Source: Gnetum montanum (Eukaryota > Streptophyta > Gnetopsida > Gnetales > Gnetaceae). Taken from it: 64,000 nt of DNA. The stretch spans positions 64,001 through 128,000 of the forward strand of contig MNCI01009117.1 of assembly GCA_015680685.1 (NCBI GenBank), given 5' to 3'. The notes under the pieces were generated by a model, which saw only the letters and a list, made by a program, of their open reading frames with translations, did not search any database and was not told where the DNA came from. The position numbers and the translations under genes were made by a program. Shown here one piece after another: positions 46,040 to 56,671 of the stretch (position 1 is its first letter; each line of letters starts with the position of its first letter).

Positions 46040-46210
46040 ATCATTTCCATCCATGTTGGCTATTCTGAATGCTCCATTTCCACAGGCTCTGATGACAAGG
46101 AAGGATCCTTTCCAGTTGGTTGAGAATTTGTCCACATACTCATGGATGGCGTTGAGGATGAGGTTCCCCTTCTTGATCTTGTGCATGGTCAAGTTATGAT
46201 GATGTTGTCA
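46040..46210 (-). repeat. Perfect 171-bp inverted repeat, arm 2
   Basis: Begins immediately after the single N at 46039. Continuous on its right with the integrase core. Confidence 0.95.
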
Positions 46211-46935
46211 CTTTTTCCTCTCTTAATAGTGCTCAATGTAAGAAAGTGCTTGCATATGCTTCTCTTCCACTAAATCCAGCATTTCTATCCACAACTCCTT
46301 ACTCTACTCATTGTTGATGAAATTGGTCAAGGCTACTTGGAGTGATGGTACCTATAATTCAAGAGGTAAAATAGCTTCAGAACCATAAACAAGGCTATAA
46401 GGGACCATGGTGGTTGTCATGTGATAGGTTGTTCTATATGCCCATAGTGCATGGATAATCCACTCATGCCACTTCCATTTACTATTATTAAGCATCTTCT
46501 TGAGCAAGTTGATGATGGCATTGTTGCTTACTTCTACTTGTCCATTGGCTTGGGGTTAGTAAGGTGATGAGAAAGAGTGTTTGATGGCTAGGTTGTGACA
46601 AAAATCCTTGGGTTCTTGTCTACTAAATTGAGGTCCATTATTTGTAACTATGGTCATGGATATGCCAAAACAATCTACAATGTTTTCTAGGATAAACTTG
46701 CAAACTTGTTCAAATGTGGTCTTCCTTAGGGGAATAGCTTCAACCCACTTGGTAAAGTATTTGATTGAGATGATGATGAAGCTATGCCCTATGGTAGATT
46801 TAGGAATTATGGGTCTAATGATATCCAACCCCCATCATTGAAATGACCATGTTATCTAGGTCGTATGCAACTCAATTGGTGATACATGTATCAAGTTGCT
46901 ATATTGTTGGCATGTGTCACATCACTTAACCTTTT
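46040..46935 (-). pseudogene. pol: Tat-lineage integrase (core and C-terminus), 3' part split by nested element
   Basis: Minus strand from 46935: the second half of the zinc finger (CDTCQQYSNLIHVSPIELH), then DIIRPIIPKSTIGHSFIIIS, KYFTKWVEAIPL, FGISMTIVTNNGPQFS (Asp changed to Asn), YxPQANGQVEVSN (catalytic Glu kept), then the C-terminal part near 46210-46040. Stops are few. The first half of the zinc finger lies at 56.67-56.75 kb, on the other side of the family R element. Joined at the 5-bp duplication, the two halves restore the C..C spacing, so this is one integrase gene interrupted by a later insertion. Confidence 0.85.
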
Positions 46936-46940
46936 ATAGG
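46936..46940. repeat. Left target-site duplication (ATAGG)
   Basis: Directly precedes LTR start TGATGGG. Partner GTAGG at 56667-56671, one transition apart. Confidence 0.75.
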
Positions 46941-47686
46941 TGATGGGATGCAATATCGCATGGGCCACCAAATCTATAAATAAGAGGTGGCTCTCCCTTG
47001 TTTCACAATCTAGATCTAGACCATAGCCAAACTCTTATCAATTTTCCATTCCAGAGTTAGACTAATTTCCATGTGCTCGCAATAGAAGTCCCAAAGTGAA
47101 TGGATCTTTATTTGAGCAAATATTGTACCTAAGTACAAGTTTGTGTACAAAAATAAAGATGAACTTTTTGGATAAACCTTGCAGCGCATGGACTAAGCTA
47201 ATTAGGACTTTAATTATTGTTAATTGTTTAAATGTTTTATTAGTTAATTAATCTCTCAACCCTCAACACTCCTAGTTAAGTGCATTTAGTACGACCGCTT
47301 TGAGCACGTGCGTTATGCATGGTAATCCCAGTAACAAATAGCATTTGGTAATCCCAAAAGGTTGCATTGGCTCAGGGTGTGAATGGTAAGTGGGAATAGA
47401 TACTGATGCTAGGCATTAGAACTTAGTTAGTTAAATTTAGTTACTTAGTCTCTTCACCCTTTCCCTCATTAGCATAGGTGATAAAACATAAAAGACATAA
47501 AAATAACATACCTCAAACTTACTTAACCATACAACCGTGAAAAATACAAGTATGGGAAGACAATGAATGATTAACCTTAAGTGTTCCATAAGGCATGTAG
47601 GCACTTAGTCTATGAAGTTTGACCGGTTCGCATGTGTAACGCTCATATTTGTATGGTTGAGTGTAGGGGTACCTCACCACTAATCA
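46941..47686 (+). mobile_element. 5' LTR of family R copy 3
   Basis: 746 bp, TGATGGG...AATCA. U3 is only 34 bp, with a single GCAATATCGC palindrome relic. The TATA box is TATAAATA at 46975-46982, with an AATAAA signal near 47151. Compared with 55951-56666 by eye, about 8% of positions differ in a 250-bp stretch, mostly transitions. Flanked on the left by ATAGG and on the right by the primer site. Confidence 0.95.
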
Positions 47687-47687
47687 T

Positions 47688-47705
47688 TGGCACCGTTGCC
47701 AGGGA
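47688..47705 (+). other. Primer binding site for tRNA-Asp
   Basis: TGGCACCGTTGCCAGGGA, one T after the LTR. It complements the 3' end of plant tRNA-Asp (GUC) except for two C-to-T type changes. This is the primer used by Athila-like elements and, per the junction at 19.9 kb, by this family. Confidence 0.85.
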
Positions 47706-47831
47706 CTAAGTTGTTTGTGCACTAAGTAGAACATCAGAAATCATCCACATCATTGGCAAGCTTAAATGAACCCTTAGGATTAATCAGAAGAAATTTTAAA
47801 CAATGGTCAATAGCACACCGACAAGATAACA

Positions 47832-50280
47832 ATGTCTTCTTCTTCTCATAAAAGCACTTCACCACCTAGGGATCACACAAGAGACAGTCAATGGTATAAC
47901 ACACGGAACCCAGAACCACCAATTCCTCAACAGTATCGGGTGGTATATACTCATCACAATGAGTATATACCCGATTTTACTTTTATCCTTCATCAAGATG
48001 AACAACTACGCTGGAGAGACCTACAAGGTAACATAGTGTTACCCCCAGATCGGGTAGTCCCTAACATGCTCCTTCGTGCTCTTGCACAGATACGCATGAC
48101 AAAATTATATGTTGAATACATTGCAGAAGACTATGACACAAGGGATTACCATCCCATAGAGGCACAACATCTAAGAGACTCATGGCAGGAGAGTTATCAC
48201 ACATCGTTGAAGAGCAAAGGACCCCGCAATGCTTCGCCTATCATAAGAGAAGTTAAGGGTGGTGAACCTATCTTAATAAGTTCTTCACAAAATGATGTTT
48301 CCCCTCCTAATGATAGTGAGGAGGTGGTGTATCAGAACCTTCGCTCCACGATACACAACCCTAGTTTTGATGCCCATGAACAGCAAGTGTTCAATGAGGG
48401 GACACAAACACAAGATAAGGGTGAGCGTTCTGATCATCATCATGATCGGGGTCGAGATCACCAAAGAGAAGGTAAGAAACATCATCATGGCGATGGTTCC
48501 CCTTCTTATTCCCCTTCATCACATCATTCACCCTCTCCTTCCACATCAAGACGTAGTCACAAGGAGCACAACAATGAGGAAAAGGGTAAGCAAGATGAGA
48601 AACCTTGACGAGAGAGTCGAGAGAGAGGACGAGGGCACTCTAGGGAATCTAGGCATGAAAGAAGGGAACCATGTAGGCATCATAGATGTCATGAGAAAGA
48701 TGATCATGACAAACCCCTACTAGCAACCTAGAGTATATTAGACATTATAGAGGTAGTTAGAATACCTACAAGGCATCAAAAAGATAGCTGGATCAAGAGA
48801 TTAGATATGAATAATATCCCACGCTTTGAAGGGGGATACAATGCTGATCCACAGAACCACTTACAGGTATTCCACGATGCATGTGCCTTGCAGATTATTG
48901 AAAATGAGTGGTAGAAGTTAAAGTTGTTCCCTAGGACACTCATAAAAGAAGTGGAAAGTTGGTATAGGTCTTTCGAGCTGGAAACCATTAGGAGGTGGAG
49001 TACAATGCTAGAATTTTTTAACAATAAATACTAAACATACTCCAGAGTGTCCAACTTGCATACACAGATCCAAGTATGGAAGCAGGATAATCATGAACCC
49101 TTGAATGCTGCCATGGACTAATATTACGCATTGTTACATCGTTGCCCAAGCCATGGTTATGTGCAACGGGATCAACTCCACCACCTCGTAGATGGGCTAA
49201 GACATGAAACCAGGAGAACCCTTGGAACATATGCCCAAGGGAGATTATCAAAACTTAGGTCCCATGAAGTTCATAGATTGTTGGAGCAAGTAGCTAAAGA
49301 AGAAGGGGAACTATGAAAAAGAGAAAACGTAGAAGAGTATAACTGTGATCCTTCCCTCCGAAAGAGGGGAGTAAGATTCTGTGAGGAAGAGGATGAGTCA
49401 CCACTTGAAGATTTGGTGAATAGAAAAACCTTGCCACTACAAAAATTAATAACAGAAGTGTTAGCTAAGGTAGATGAAATATGGAGCTCCTTAGATAGTA
49501 AAATTGAAACTATCCTAAAAATCATAGAGGAGTCTAAGGAGGAGCAAAGTAGTGATCATGATAAGAAAAATTGGAGAGATTCAGACCATGCACGTAACAA
49601 GGGTAAGGGAAAAATGACTATCGCTGATCAGGTTGTGGATTCAGATACAGACAATGACAGTGGATGTGAGATCTACCAATATGACCATCCTAAAGGATGT
49701 TTCCCAATAATCTCACATCTACAAGAGTCTGGGGTGTATGCACTCAACCCAAGACTTAACAAATGGCAAGCACCCCGAAGGTTACCTTATCCCCAAGGTA
49801 ACCTAAGGAAGTTCCACCAACCGTTAACATATTATCCAAGTGGAACTCCACCACAACCTATCGGGCAACACCAGTAGTGGCAACACCCACAGTCATGGGG
49901 GATGCCACTGCCTAGGCAACAATACCCTTACCAGCAACCAGACCCGTATGGCTATTATGTGCAGTAGCCAATTTCTCCAAGTAACTCTATGGGTTATGTA
50001 ACCCCACAAAGTCACTACCCAAGCTAGGAGTATTGTAAGACTCCTTCTCCTAGAAGAAACACACCACATGCATACTATCCTCCAATTCCATCTACCTCTC
50101 TCACACTAATAGCTCCACTACCCACTACTCCAGCAATGCAAGGGGTATTCCCCACTCAACCGCAACAACCCAAGGTCACGAGGGCTTCAAATCCTCAAGC
50201 CACAGTGGGTTCTGATAATCTTACACTGAAGAGACCCTTCTTCAGACCCAACAATCCAATTAATCCCTCACCATCATAAG
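47832..50280 (+). pseudogene. gag: gag of family R copy 3, single frame with stops
   Basis: Start at 47832 (MSSSSHKSTSPPRDHTRDSQ), 126 bp after the primer site; the first 258 codons are open. An N-terminal globular part is followed by a His/Arg/Asp/Ser-rich tail (DHHHDRGRDHQREGKKHHHG). After a TGA at 48606 the same frame continues into the retrotransposon gag core at about 48810-49100 (IPRFEGGYNADPQNHLQVFH, KLKLFPRTLIKEVESWYRSF, a Trp-Tyr pair typical of the fold), a helical part, and a Pro/Gln/Tyr-rich C-terminus with no zinc knuckle. About ten in-frame stops in this part, several clearly from TGG, CAA/CAG or CGA. Would form the particle shell. Confidence 0.9.
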
Positions 50281-50429
50281 CATTTGAGCATCTAAACACC
50301 TCCATACCAAATAAGGTTTTGGGAACCCCTTCAAACCAAAAATTGCACCCAATGCACACGATTATGTTAACACATACCATTATCAACTGGATTAAGATAG
50401 GCCACCTTCCCAAGAAATTCTCTAATCCT

Positions 50430-51000
50430 GGAAGTCCCCTAATTTATCTCCAAGTCATTGGGAATGAACCTCATAAGGCTCTTCTTGACTCAGGTTTTAG
50501 AGTCAACTTAATCTCATAAGAATTGTATAAAACCTAGAACTTGCCTCCACTCAAGAAGAGCAATATTCACTTATAGCTGGCTGATCAATCCATCACTATT
50601 CCTTTGGGACAGGTTGAGGACATTGTTACCACCGTGGGTGGTTGGTCATCCCAGTTGATTTCCTGGTGATCCAAATAAACAATGACAAAGGGGATTTCCT
50701 AATAATAATGAAGGACATGGCTGAGTACAATAGATGCATGCCTAGGAATCTGCAATCTTTCCCTAAAAATATCCAAGAAAAATACTTTTGGAAAGATTGA
50801 GAAGAAGAAAGTTCCATGCATCGCATATAGTGACACAGGGTGCCATTGCGTGCAAAAATCATGGGTGATGCAAAGTTTAACATTTCCTACATGCAATTGA
50901 TGTGCACAAGATATTGACATACAAAAGTACCTATATGTAGTAGCCACATGACAAGAAAACACCCATTGGTTGATGGCTGATCAAGAGAGCAACTTGATAA
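50430..51000 (+). pseudogene. pro: Protease of family R copy 3, damaged
   Basis: Active-site loop LLDSGFRVNLIS at 50484-50519 (D-S-G) in the gag-pol frame. A further strand like IPVDFLVIQINNDKGDF is readable only in another frame near 50650-50700, so a frameshift lies at about 50640 and a compensating one before about 50980. Cluster of stops TAA TAA TAA TGA near 50698 in the original frame. Confidence 0.75.
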
Positions 51001-51129
51001 CATGCATGGAACTAATTGAGGGGTTAACTAGTGCTTACATTGAAAGCACAGATGCACTAGAGCAAGTTCATTTCCAACTTCCAGCCCTTAACTTCGAAAA
51101 AATTAACTAGGGGAAGTTGGAGATTCCTA

Positions 51130-52640
51130 AGGAATTTAGACAAGAGCCCCTAGATCTAAAACCATTGCCCACCGGTATGGAATACATGATCCTTGAAAAT
51201 GGGAAATCGGTAATCATTAACGCGAAGCTTATTCCCAAGCAAAAAGAGAGATTGCTAAAGGTGATAAATAAATGGTCAACAGCTTTTTCCTAGTCATATC
51301 CTGAATTAACTGAGATAGATCCTAGGATATGCCAGCATAGGATTTACATGGACCCCTCCATGAAGCCTCGAAAACAATCGCAAAGGCGATTGAACCCGAA
51401 ATTGAAATAGATAGTAAAAGAAGAGATAGAGCAACTTCTTAAGGCTGGGTTCATATACCCCATTGCGGATAGCGAATGGGTTAGTCCTCTAGTAATTGTG
51501 CCTAAGAAGGGAGGCAAATGGAGGGTGTGTATAGATTTTAGGCTACTGAACATGGTAACATTTAAAGATCATTTCCCATTGTTGTTTGTTGACCAGGTCT
51601 TAGACACTATAGCGGGGCATCACTATTATAGTTTTTTGGATGGATATAGTGGATATAATCACATACCAATAGCACCAGAAGATCAAGTCAAAATAACATT
51701 CACCAATCCCTAGGGAACGTTTGCATATAAAAAAATGCCATTTGGCTTGTGCAATGCTCCCACCATGTTCCAACATTTAGTTCTAAGCATATTTCAATAG
51801 CATATAGGGAAGGGAGTAGAAGTCTTTATGGATGACTTCTCCACTTATGGGACAAGCTTTGATCAAGCCCTAGACCAATTGGAGTAAGTACTAAAATGAT
51901 GCATTGAAACCAACCTCAAGCTCAACTGGTCAAAAATCCATTTGATGGTTCAAGAGGGTGTAGTACTGGGGCATAAGATTTCATAGTCAGGAATAGAGGT
52001 AGACTCAAAAAAAGTTAAAGTCATCCAAGGAATCATCCGACAACTAGAAACTGTCAAAGACATTTGGTCATTCCTTGGACACACTGGCTACTATAGGAGA
52101 TTCATTGAGAACTTCTCCAGGATTTCCAAATCATTGGTAGAATTAACAAAAAAGGATGCACCATTCGAATGGACCAGGGAATGTGAACGAGCATTCCAAA
52201 CTCTAAAACAAAGGCTCGTGGAAACCCCTACCCTACAAGCCCTTAACTATTCTAGGCCATTTCATATAATGATTGATGCATCCAATTATGGCTTAGGAGC
52301 CATACTAACATAGTTAGATGAACAAAAATGCCCTTATTACATCCATTGTACGAGTAAGAGTATTGCCAGTGCGCAACTCAACTACACGACTACAGAAAAG
52401 GAATTAATGGCTGTAGTATTTGTGCTAGATAAATTTAGGTACTATGTGTTAGGCTACAAAGTGTACATTTATACAAATCATAGTGCAATTAGGTTCCTCA
52501 TGAATAAGCCAATGGTTAGCCCTCGTATTATACATTGGTTGGTAATCCTTCAGGAGTTTGATCTAACAATTGTAGACCGAAAGGGCATCGAGAACGTAGT
52601 TGCAGATCACTTATCTCAATTGTGCTGGGACAAAAAAGAG
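51130..52640 (+). pseudogene. pol: Reverse transcriptase and RNase H of family R copy 3
   Basis: Same frame as gag. RT: EEIEQLLKAGFIYPIADSEW, VSPLVIVPKKGGKWRVCIDF, FLDGYSGYNHIPIAPED, MPFGLCNAPTMFQH, catalytic VFMDDFSTYG near 51822-51850, VVLGHKIS, FLGHTGYYRRFIENFSRISK. RNase H: FHIMIDASNYGLGAILT from 52260, KELMAVVFVLDKFRYYVLGY and DHLSQLCWDKKEDEY near 52610. About ten stops in frame but no shift was seen over this 1.5 kb. Only one RNase H is present, unlike the minus-strand Tat-like copies. RT style is that of Athila/Tat elements. Confidence 0.9.
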
Positions 52641-52649
52641 GATGAATAT

Positions 52650-54069
52650 GTCATATCTGATCATTTTCTTGATGAAACCTTCTTTGCCAGTGTAGTGAAT
52701 AACCAACCCATGAGCATGAATTGGTATAGTAGCATTCTCACCTATCTCCTTTCCCAACAAACACCACAGTGGCTAGATTTTAGAAAGAAGCAACAGTTTC
52801 TTCACAAAACCAAGTACTTCATGGAAATCAATGGAAAACTCTATAAAGTCTATCCTGATGGCTTGGTTTGATGGTGTGTGCCCGATGAGGATCAATTAAG
52901 AGTTCTCCAAGATGCTCATGAGGGCCCCTGTGGGGCCCACTATGCAGGGAGATGAACAGCCATTAAGATCCTACTTGTGGGATATTACTAGCCAACACTA
53001 TTTTGGGATGCCCATAAGTTTGTCCAATCCTGTGAGCGCTATCAACATGATGGTCAAATGACTACTAGAATGGAGGGTCTGCAACAATGGATTTAACCTT
53101 TGGAACCCTTCGACATTTGGGGAATTGATTTTATGGGGCCCATTACACCGATGTCCAATCGAAAAGCTTATATCATTGTTGTTGTTGACTATTTAACAAA
53201 CTGGGCTGAAGCAGCTACTATAACAAACTACACATCGTCTATGGCTACCCAGTTTGTACAACAACAAATCATAAACAGGTTTGGTATGCCACGTGCACTC
53301 ATCTCTGATAATGGAACACACTTTACAGGTGCAACCTTTCGCAAGTTGATGCAATGCTTAGGGGTTGAACATAAATTGACCACACCTTATCATCCCCAAG
53401 CTAATGGCCAAGCCAAGGTTACTAATCAGGAGATTACGAGAATATTAACAAGAATAGTTAGCAAATTTAGACGAGATTGGAGCATGAAACTGAACGACGC
53501 TCTCTCGGTGTACCGCTCCACTTGGAAACTCCCTACAAGCAACTCTCCCTATGAGTCAGTATACGAAAAACTTCCAAAGCTCCCAATACAAACTGAGCTC
53601 TATACACTATCCATGGCATGTGACCTTCACTTTGACCTTGACCTAGCACAAAAACAAAGATTGGCAACCCTAAACGTGCTAGACGAGAAGAGATTGGTTG
53701 CTCTATTGTCAAATGAGTTGCACAAGGCATATAACAAGCAATGTCATGACTTAAGAATTTCGAAAGGTTAAGTACCAACTAGGAGACAAGGTCCTTTACT
53801 CGAACCCTACGCATGTACCACAACACATGAAATTTCAAACATTGTGGGAAGGGCCTTACATTATTCATACGACCTTTCCCTCAAGAGCCATGACAATATA
53901 CAAGCCTGAAAGCCCTTATAGGAGATTACTGGTCAATGTGCAACAAATCAAACCCTTCCATGAACTAAGAACAGCCAATGCAAATTACACCTCTGATAGT
54001 GGACAACCACACTCCTTATTTCAGATCTCTCCCTTTCAATTCATTCATGGGAAAGATGGCCATATATGC
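52650..54069 (+). pseudogene. pol: Integrase of family R copy 3
   Basis: Zinc finger 52905-53050 (DAHEGPCGAHYAGR, then SCERYQ, last Cys changed to Tyr). Core open from 53100: FDIWGIDFMGPITPMSNRKA, RALISDNGTHFTGATFRKLM, TTPYHPQANGQAKVTNQEIT. The first two catalytic Asp are kept, but the Glu of GQAE is Lys. The frame runs to 53771 and a shift near 53745-53770 moves the C-terminal domain (GDKVLYSNPTHVPQHMKFQT, LWEGPYIIHTTFPSRAMTIY) to the next frame, ending at 54069. Confidence 0.9.
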
Positions 54070-55536
54070 TGATTATTTGAGGCCCTCAATTATTTTTAGA
54101 TATTTTTTTATACATTTTTTTTACACATTTTTGTTTTCCACTTTTTTGTTTTACAAACTTCTTTAACTTTTCTTTTTTTTTTTTACAACATCGTTCATAC
54201 TTTTTCTTTTATTTGTGTGAGTGTGTGTATTATCCATTTATTTAAGTTTGTCACCTAATAAGTGCTCTTAATGATGGTATGAACTATTTTCTATCGGTTG
54301 CTAATGTTTGGCTTTTGCCATTAAGATTATGATGTTGATACTAAGGTATGGTTCTTTTGATATAGCAGGCAATGAGTTCACTTCATCCATACATCCATAA
54401 ATTTCTATGGTCTCTCTCGGCTTGGAAATGTACAGTCCCTTTCTAAATAAGAACTCTTAACCAATCGGTGACTGGGCATTTCTCAAACTAAGGAAGGACT
54501 CAAGGATTGAAAAGGGTATGGCTTCAAGGGAACTTGATGCATTTGTGTTGGCCATTCTCTTCGGTGCTTGGATGTTTTCTTCTTGAGTTTTCTTACCGTT
54601 CCGATGTTGCGACACTATTGGGAAGCTGAGCAAATAAAAATAACAAAGTCTTTGCATGGTGTGGTTCTCACGTATAAACACATTAAAAACAATGAGAATT
54701 CAAAGCACACCCCTTAGATGAAATAATCATTTGGGCTACAAGCACTGGTTATGGAACTAAAATAAACATGCTCCCTCTAACTATGGTCCTTCTCTCTTCT
54801 GATTCTCTCCTCCTTCATTTCTTCGGAATGGTGGTGGCTCTTTGGTGAAGGAATTCTTGTTACTTCAAGTGGATGGATTGGCCGAATGCATTAATGTGAA
54901 GTCACTGGATGTGGTTTGTTTGAGGCCAGACTTGGAATGGGATCTACTAAGTCACATTAATCATTGAAATACACAAGGGGCTATACACCCCCTTGTTCTT
55001 GGAAGTCCATTCCATTCTCTTCTCTTCATCCTTCTCTCCATTATTCACCTCATTGCCAGTTGTATCATTAGTGTATATTTTAGTTGACACATTGTTTTCT
55101 TGTTGGTAAATTATTGTGGTTAAGACTTTAACTCTTGTTCCAAATGACATTCCTAGATCCTACAGACTCTTTGAATGTGGGTTTGTTAGGGCATTAAGGG
55201 CATGAGCCTGCTTTGGAGAGGACCCATTGGCATTCCTATTTGGTACACCAGTTAAATTATTTCCCTTAACATTTTTGCAATCCACCCTATTTTTTTCATT
55301 TCCATCTTGACATCTATTTCATTGACATTATAGTTGTCTCATTTTCCCCATCTTTCTTGTTCTTTTCCTTTCTCCATTCTATTACTACTAGAGGTTTTCT
55401 CTTAGTCTTGGGGGTCCTGACCCAATTTTCTCAATTTTATCCTAACCCCTACACCTTCAGTAGTCACCACTATTATATCTCCAGACCTGTATCAGCCATA
55501 CCACAACTCAGCCAATGGACCTTTCACCGAAGCAAG
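54070..55536 (+). other. Conserved non-coding 3' internal region, family R copy 3
   Basis: T-rich tract, then the CATGGTGTGGTTCTCACG block (54655), the CTACAAGCACTGGTTATGGA block (54737), GCATGAGCCTGCTTTGGAGA (55200). Present in the other family R copies at the same relative place. No long ORF is supported. Confidence 0.65.
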
Positions 55537-55892
55537 GTATCAACTACATTGTGATTCATTTACCCTTGCTAATATAAATACTATGTTGTGTGTGTAGATG
55601 GCAATCATACAACAATGGATTCGTTCTGGAGGGAACACTTGGAATGGATCGGCACTAAAGCAACTATGCAAGGAACGAGATGGATGGTGCATTTATGGAT
55701 AGACAACGAAAGGTGCAATCTTGGTGTTGGCAGTGGCAAACTTCTTCTCTCTTCTCTTTTCTCTCTCAGCTGGCAAATAAGGCCTGATGTCAAATGTATA
55801 AAGTGTTCACTCTTGTTGTCATGAACACCAATTTTGTCATGTTCTGTAATGATGATTCTTACACATGTCATCCCATTCACCATTAGTTTCAT
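55357..55892 (+). pseudogene. Short 3' ORF with probable 61-nt intron, family R copy 3
   Basis: Open segment 55357-55554, then GCAAG/GTATCAAC at 55536/55537 and TTGTGTGTGTAG/ATGG at 55597/55598, with a branch-like GCTAAT upstream. The homologous minus-strand copy at 62.1-62.4 kb keeps the same GT and AG sites 60 nt apart. Downstream, one frame gives MDRQRKVQSWCWQWQ here and MDKQWKAQSWHWRQ there, preceded by alignable residues with a stop in place of Trp. Another frame (VHLWIDNERCNLGVG) also aligns, so the coding frame is not settled. No known family. Could be an env-like or accessory product made by splicing. Confidence 0.4.
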
Positions 55893-55950
55893 TCAATTCA
55901 ATAATCCCATACCTTCCCAATATTTTGTAAAGAACTTGAGGACACGTTTT

Positions 55951-56666
55951 TATAAATAAGAGGTAGCTCTCCCTTGTTTCACAATCTAGATCTAGACCGT
56001 AGCCAAACTCTTGTCATTTTTCCATTCCATAGTTAGAGTAATTTCAATGTGCCCGCAATAGGAGTCCCAAAGTGAACGGATCTCTATTCGAGCAAATATT
56101 GTACCTGAGCACAAGTTTGTGTACGGAAATAAAGATGAACTTTTTGGATAAACCTTGTAGTACATGGACTAAGCTAATTAGGACTTTAATTATTGTTAAT
56201 TATTTAAATGCTTTATTAGTTAATTAATCTCTCAACCCTCAACACTCCTAGTTAAGTGCATTTAGTACGACTACTTCAAGCACGTGTGTTACGCTTGGTA
56301 ATCCCAGTAACGAATAGTGTTTGGTAATCCCAGAAGGTTGCATTAGCTCAGGGTGTGAACGATAAGTGGGAATAGATACTGATGCTAGGAATTAGAACTT
56401 AGTTAGTTAAAGTTAGTTACTTAGTCTCTTCACCCTTTCCCTCATTAGCATAGACAATAAAACATAAAAGACATAAAAATCACATACCTCAGACTTACTT
56501 AACCATACAACCATGACAAATACAAGTAAGTCTGGGAAGACAACAAATGATTAACCTTAAGTGTTCCATAAGGTGTGTAGGCACTTAGTCTATGGAGTTC
56601 GACCAGATCATGCGTGTAACACTCGTACTCGTATGGTTGAGTATAGGGGTACCTCACCACTCATCA
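55951..56666 (+). mobile_element. 3' LTR of family R copy 3, start and polypurine tract deleted
   Basis: Begins at the TATA box (TATAAATAAG) directly after internal sequence AACTTGAGGACACGTTTT. The first 34 bp of U3 and the polypurine tract present in other copies are gone. From there it matches the 5' LTR to the end CACTCATCA (56666), followed by GTAGG. Confidence 0.9.
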
Positions 56667-56671
56667 GTAGG
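56667..56671. repeat. Right target-site duplication (GTAGG)
   Basis: Partner of ATAGG at 46936-46940. Confidence 0.75.

Noticed and set aside
45593-46210. A genuine recent inverted duplication of the integrase end
   Set aside because: Perfect identity in otherwise decayed sequence, and arms flush with the gap and the N, make an assembly error much more likely.
48285-48723. Alternative frames with Met/Ile-rich products
   Set aside because: Frame shadows of the His/Arg/Ser-rich gag tail.
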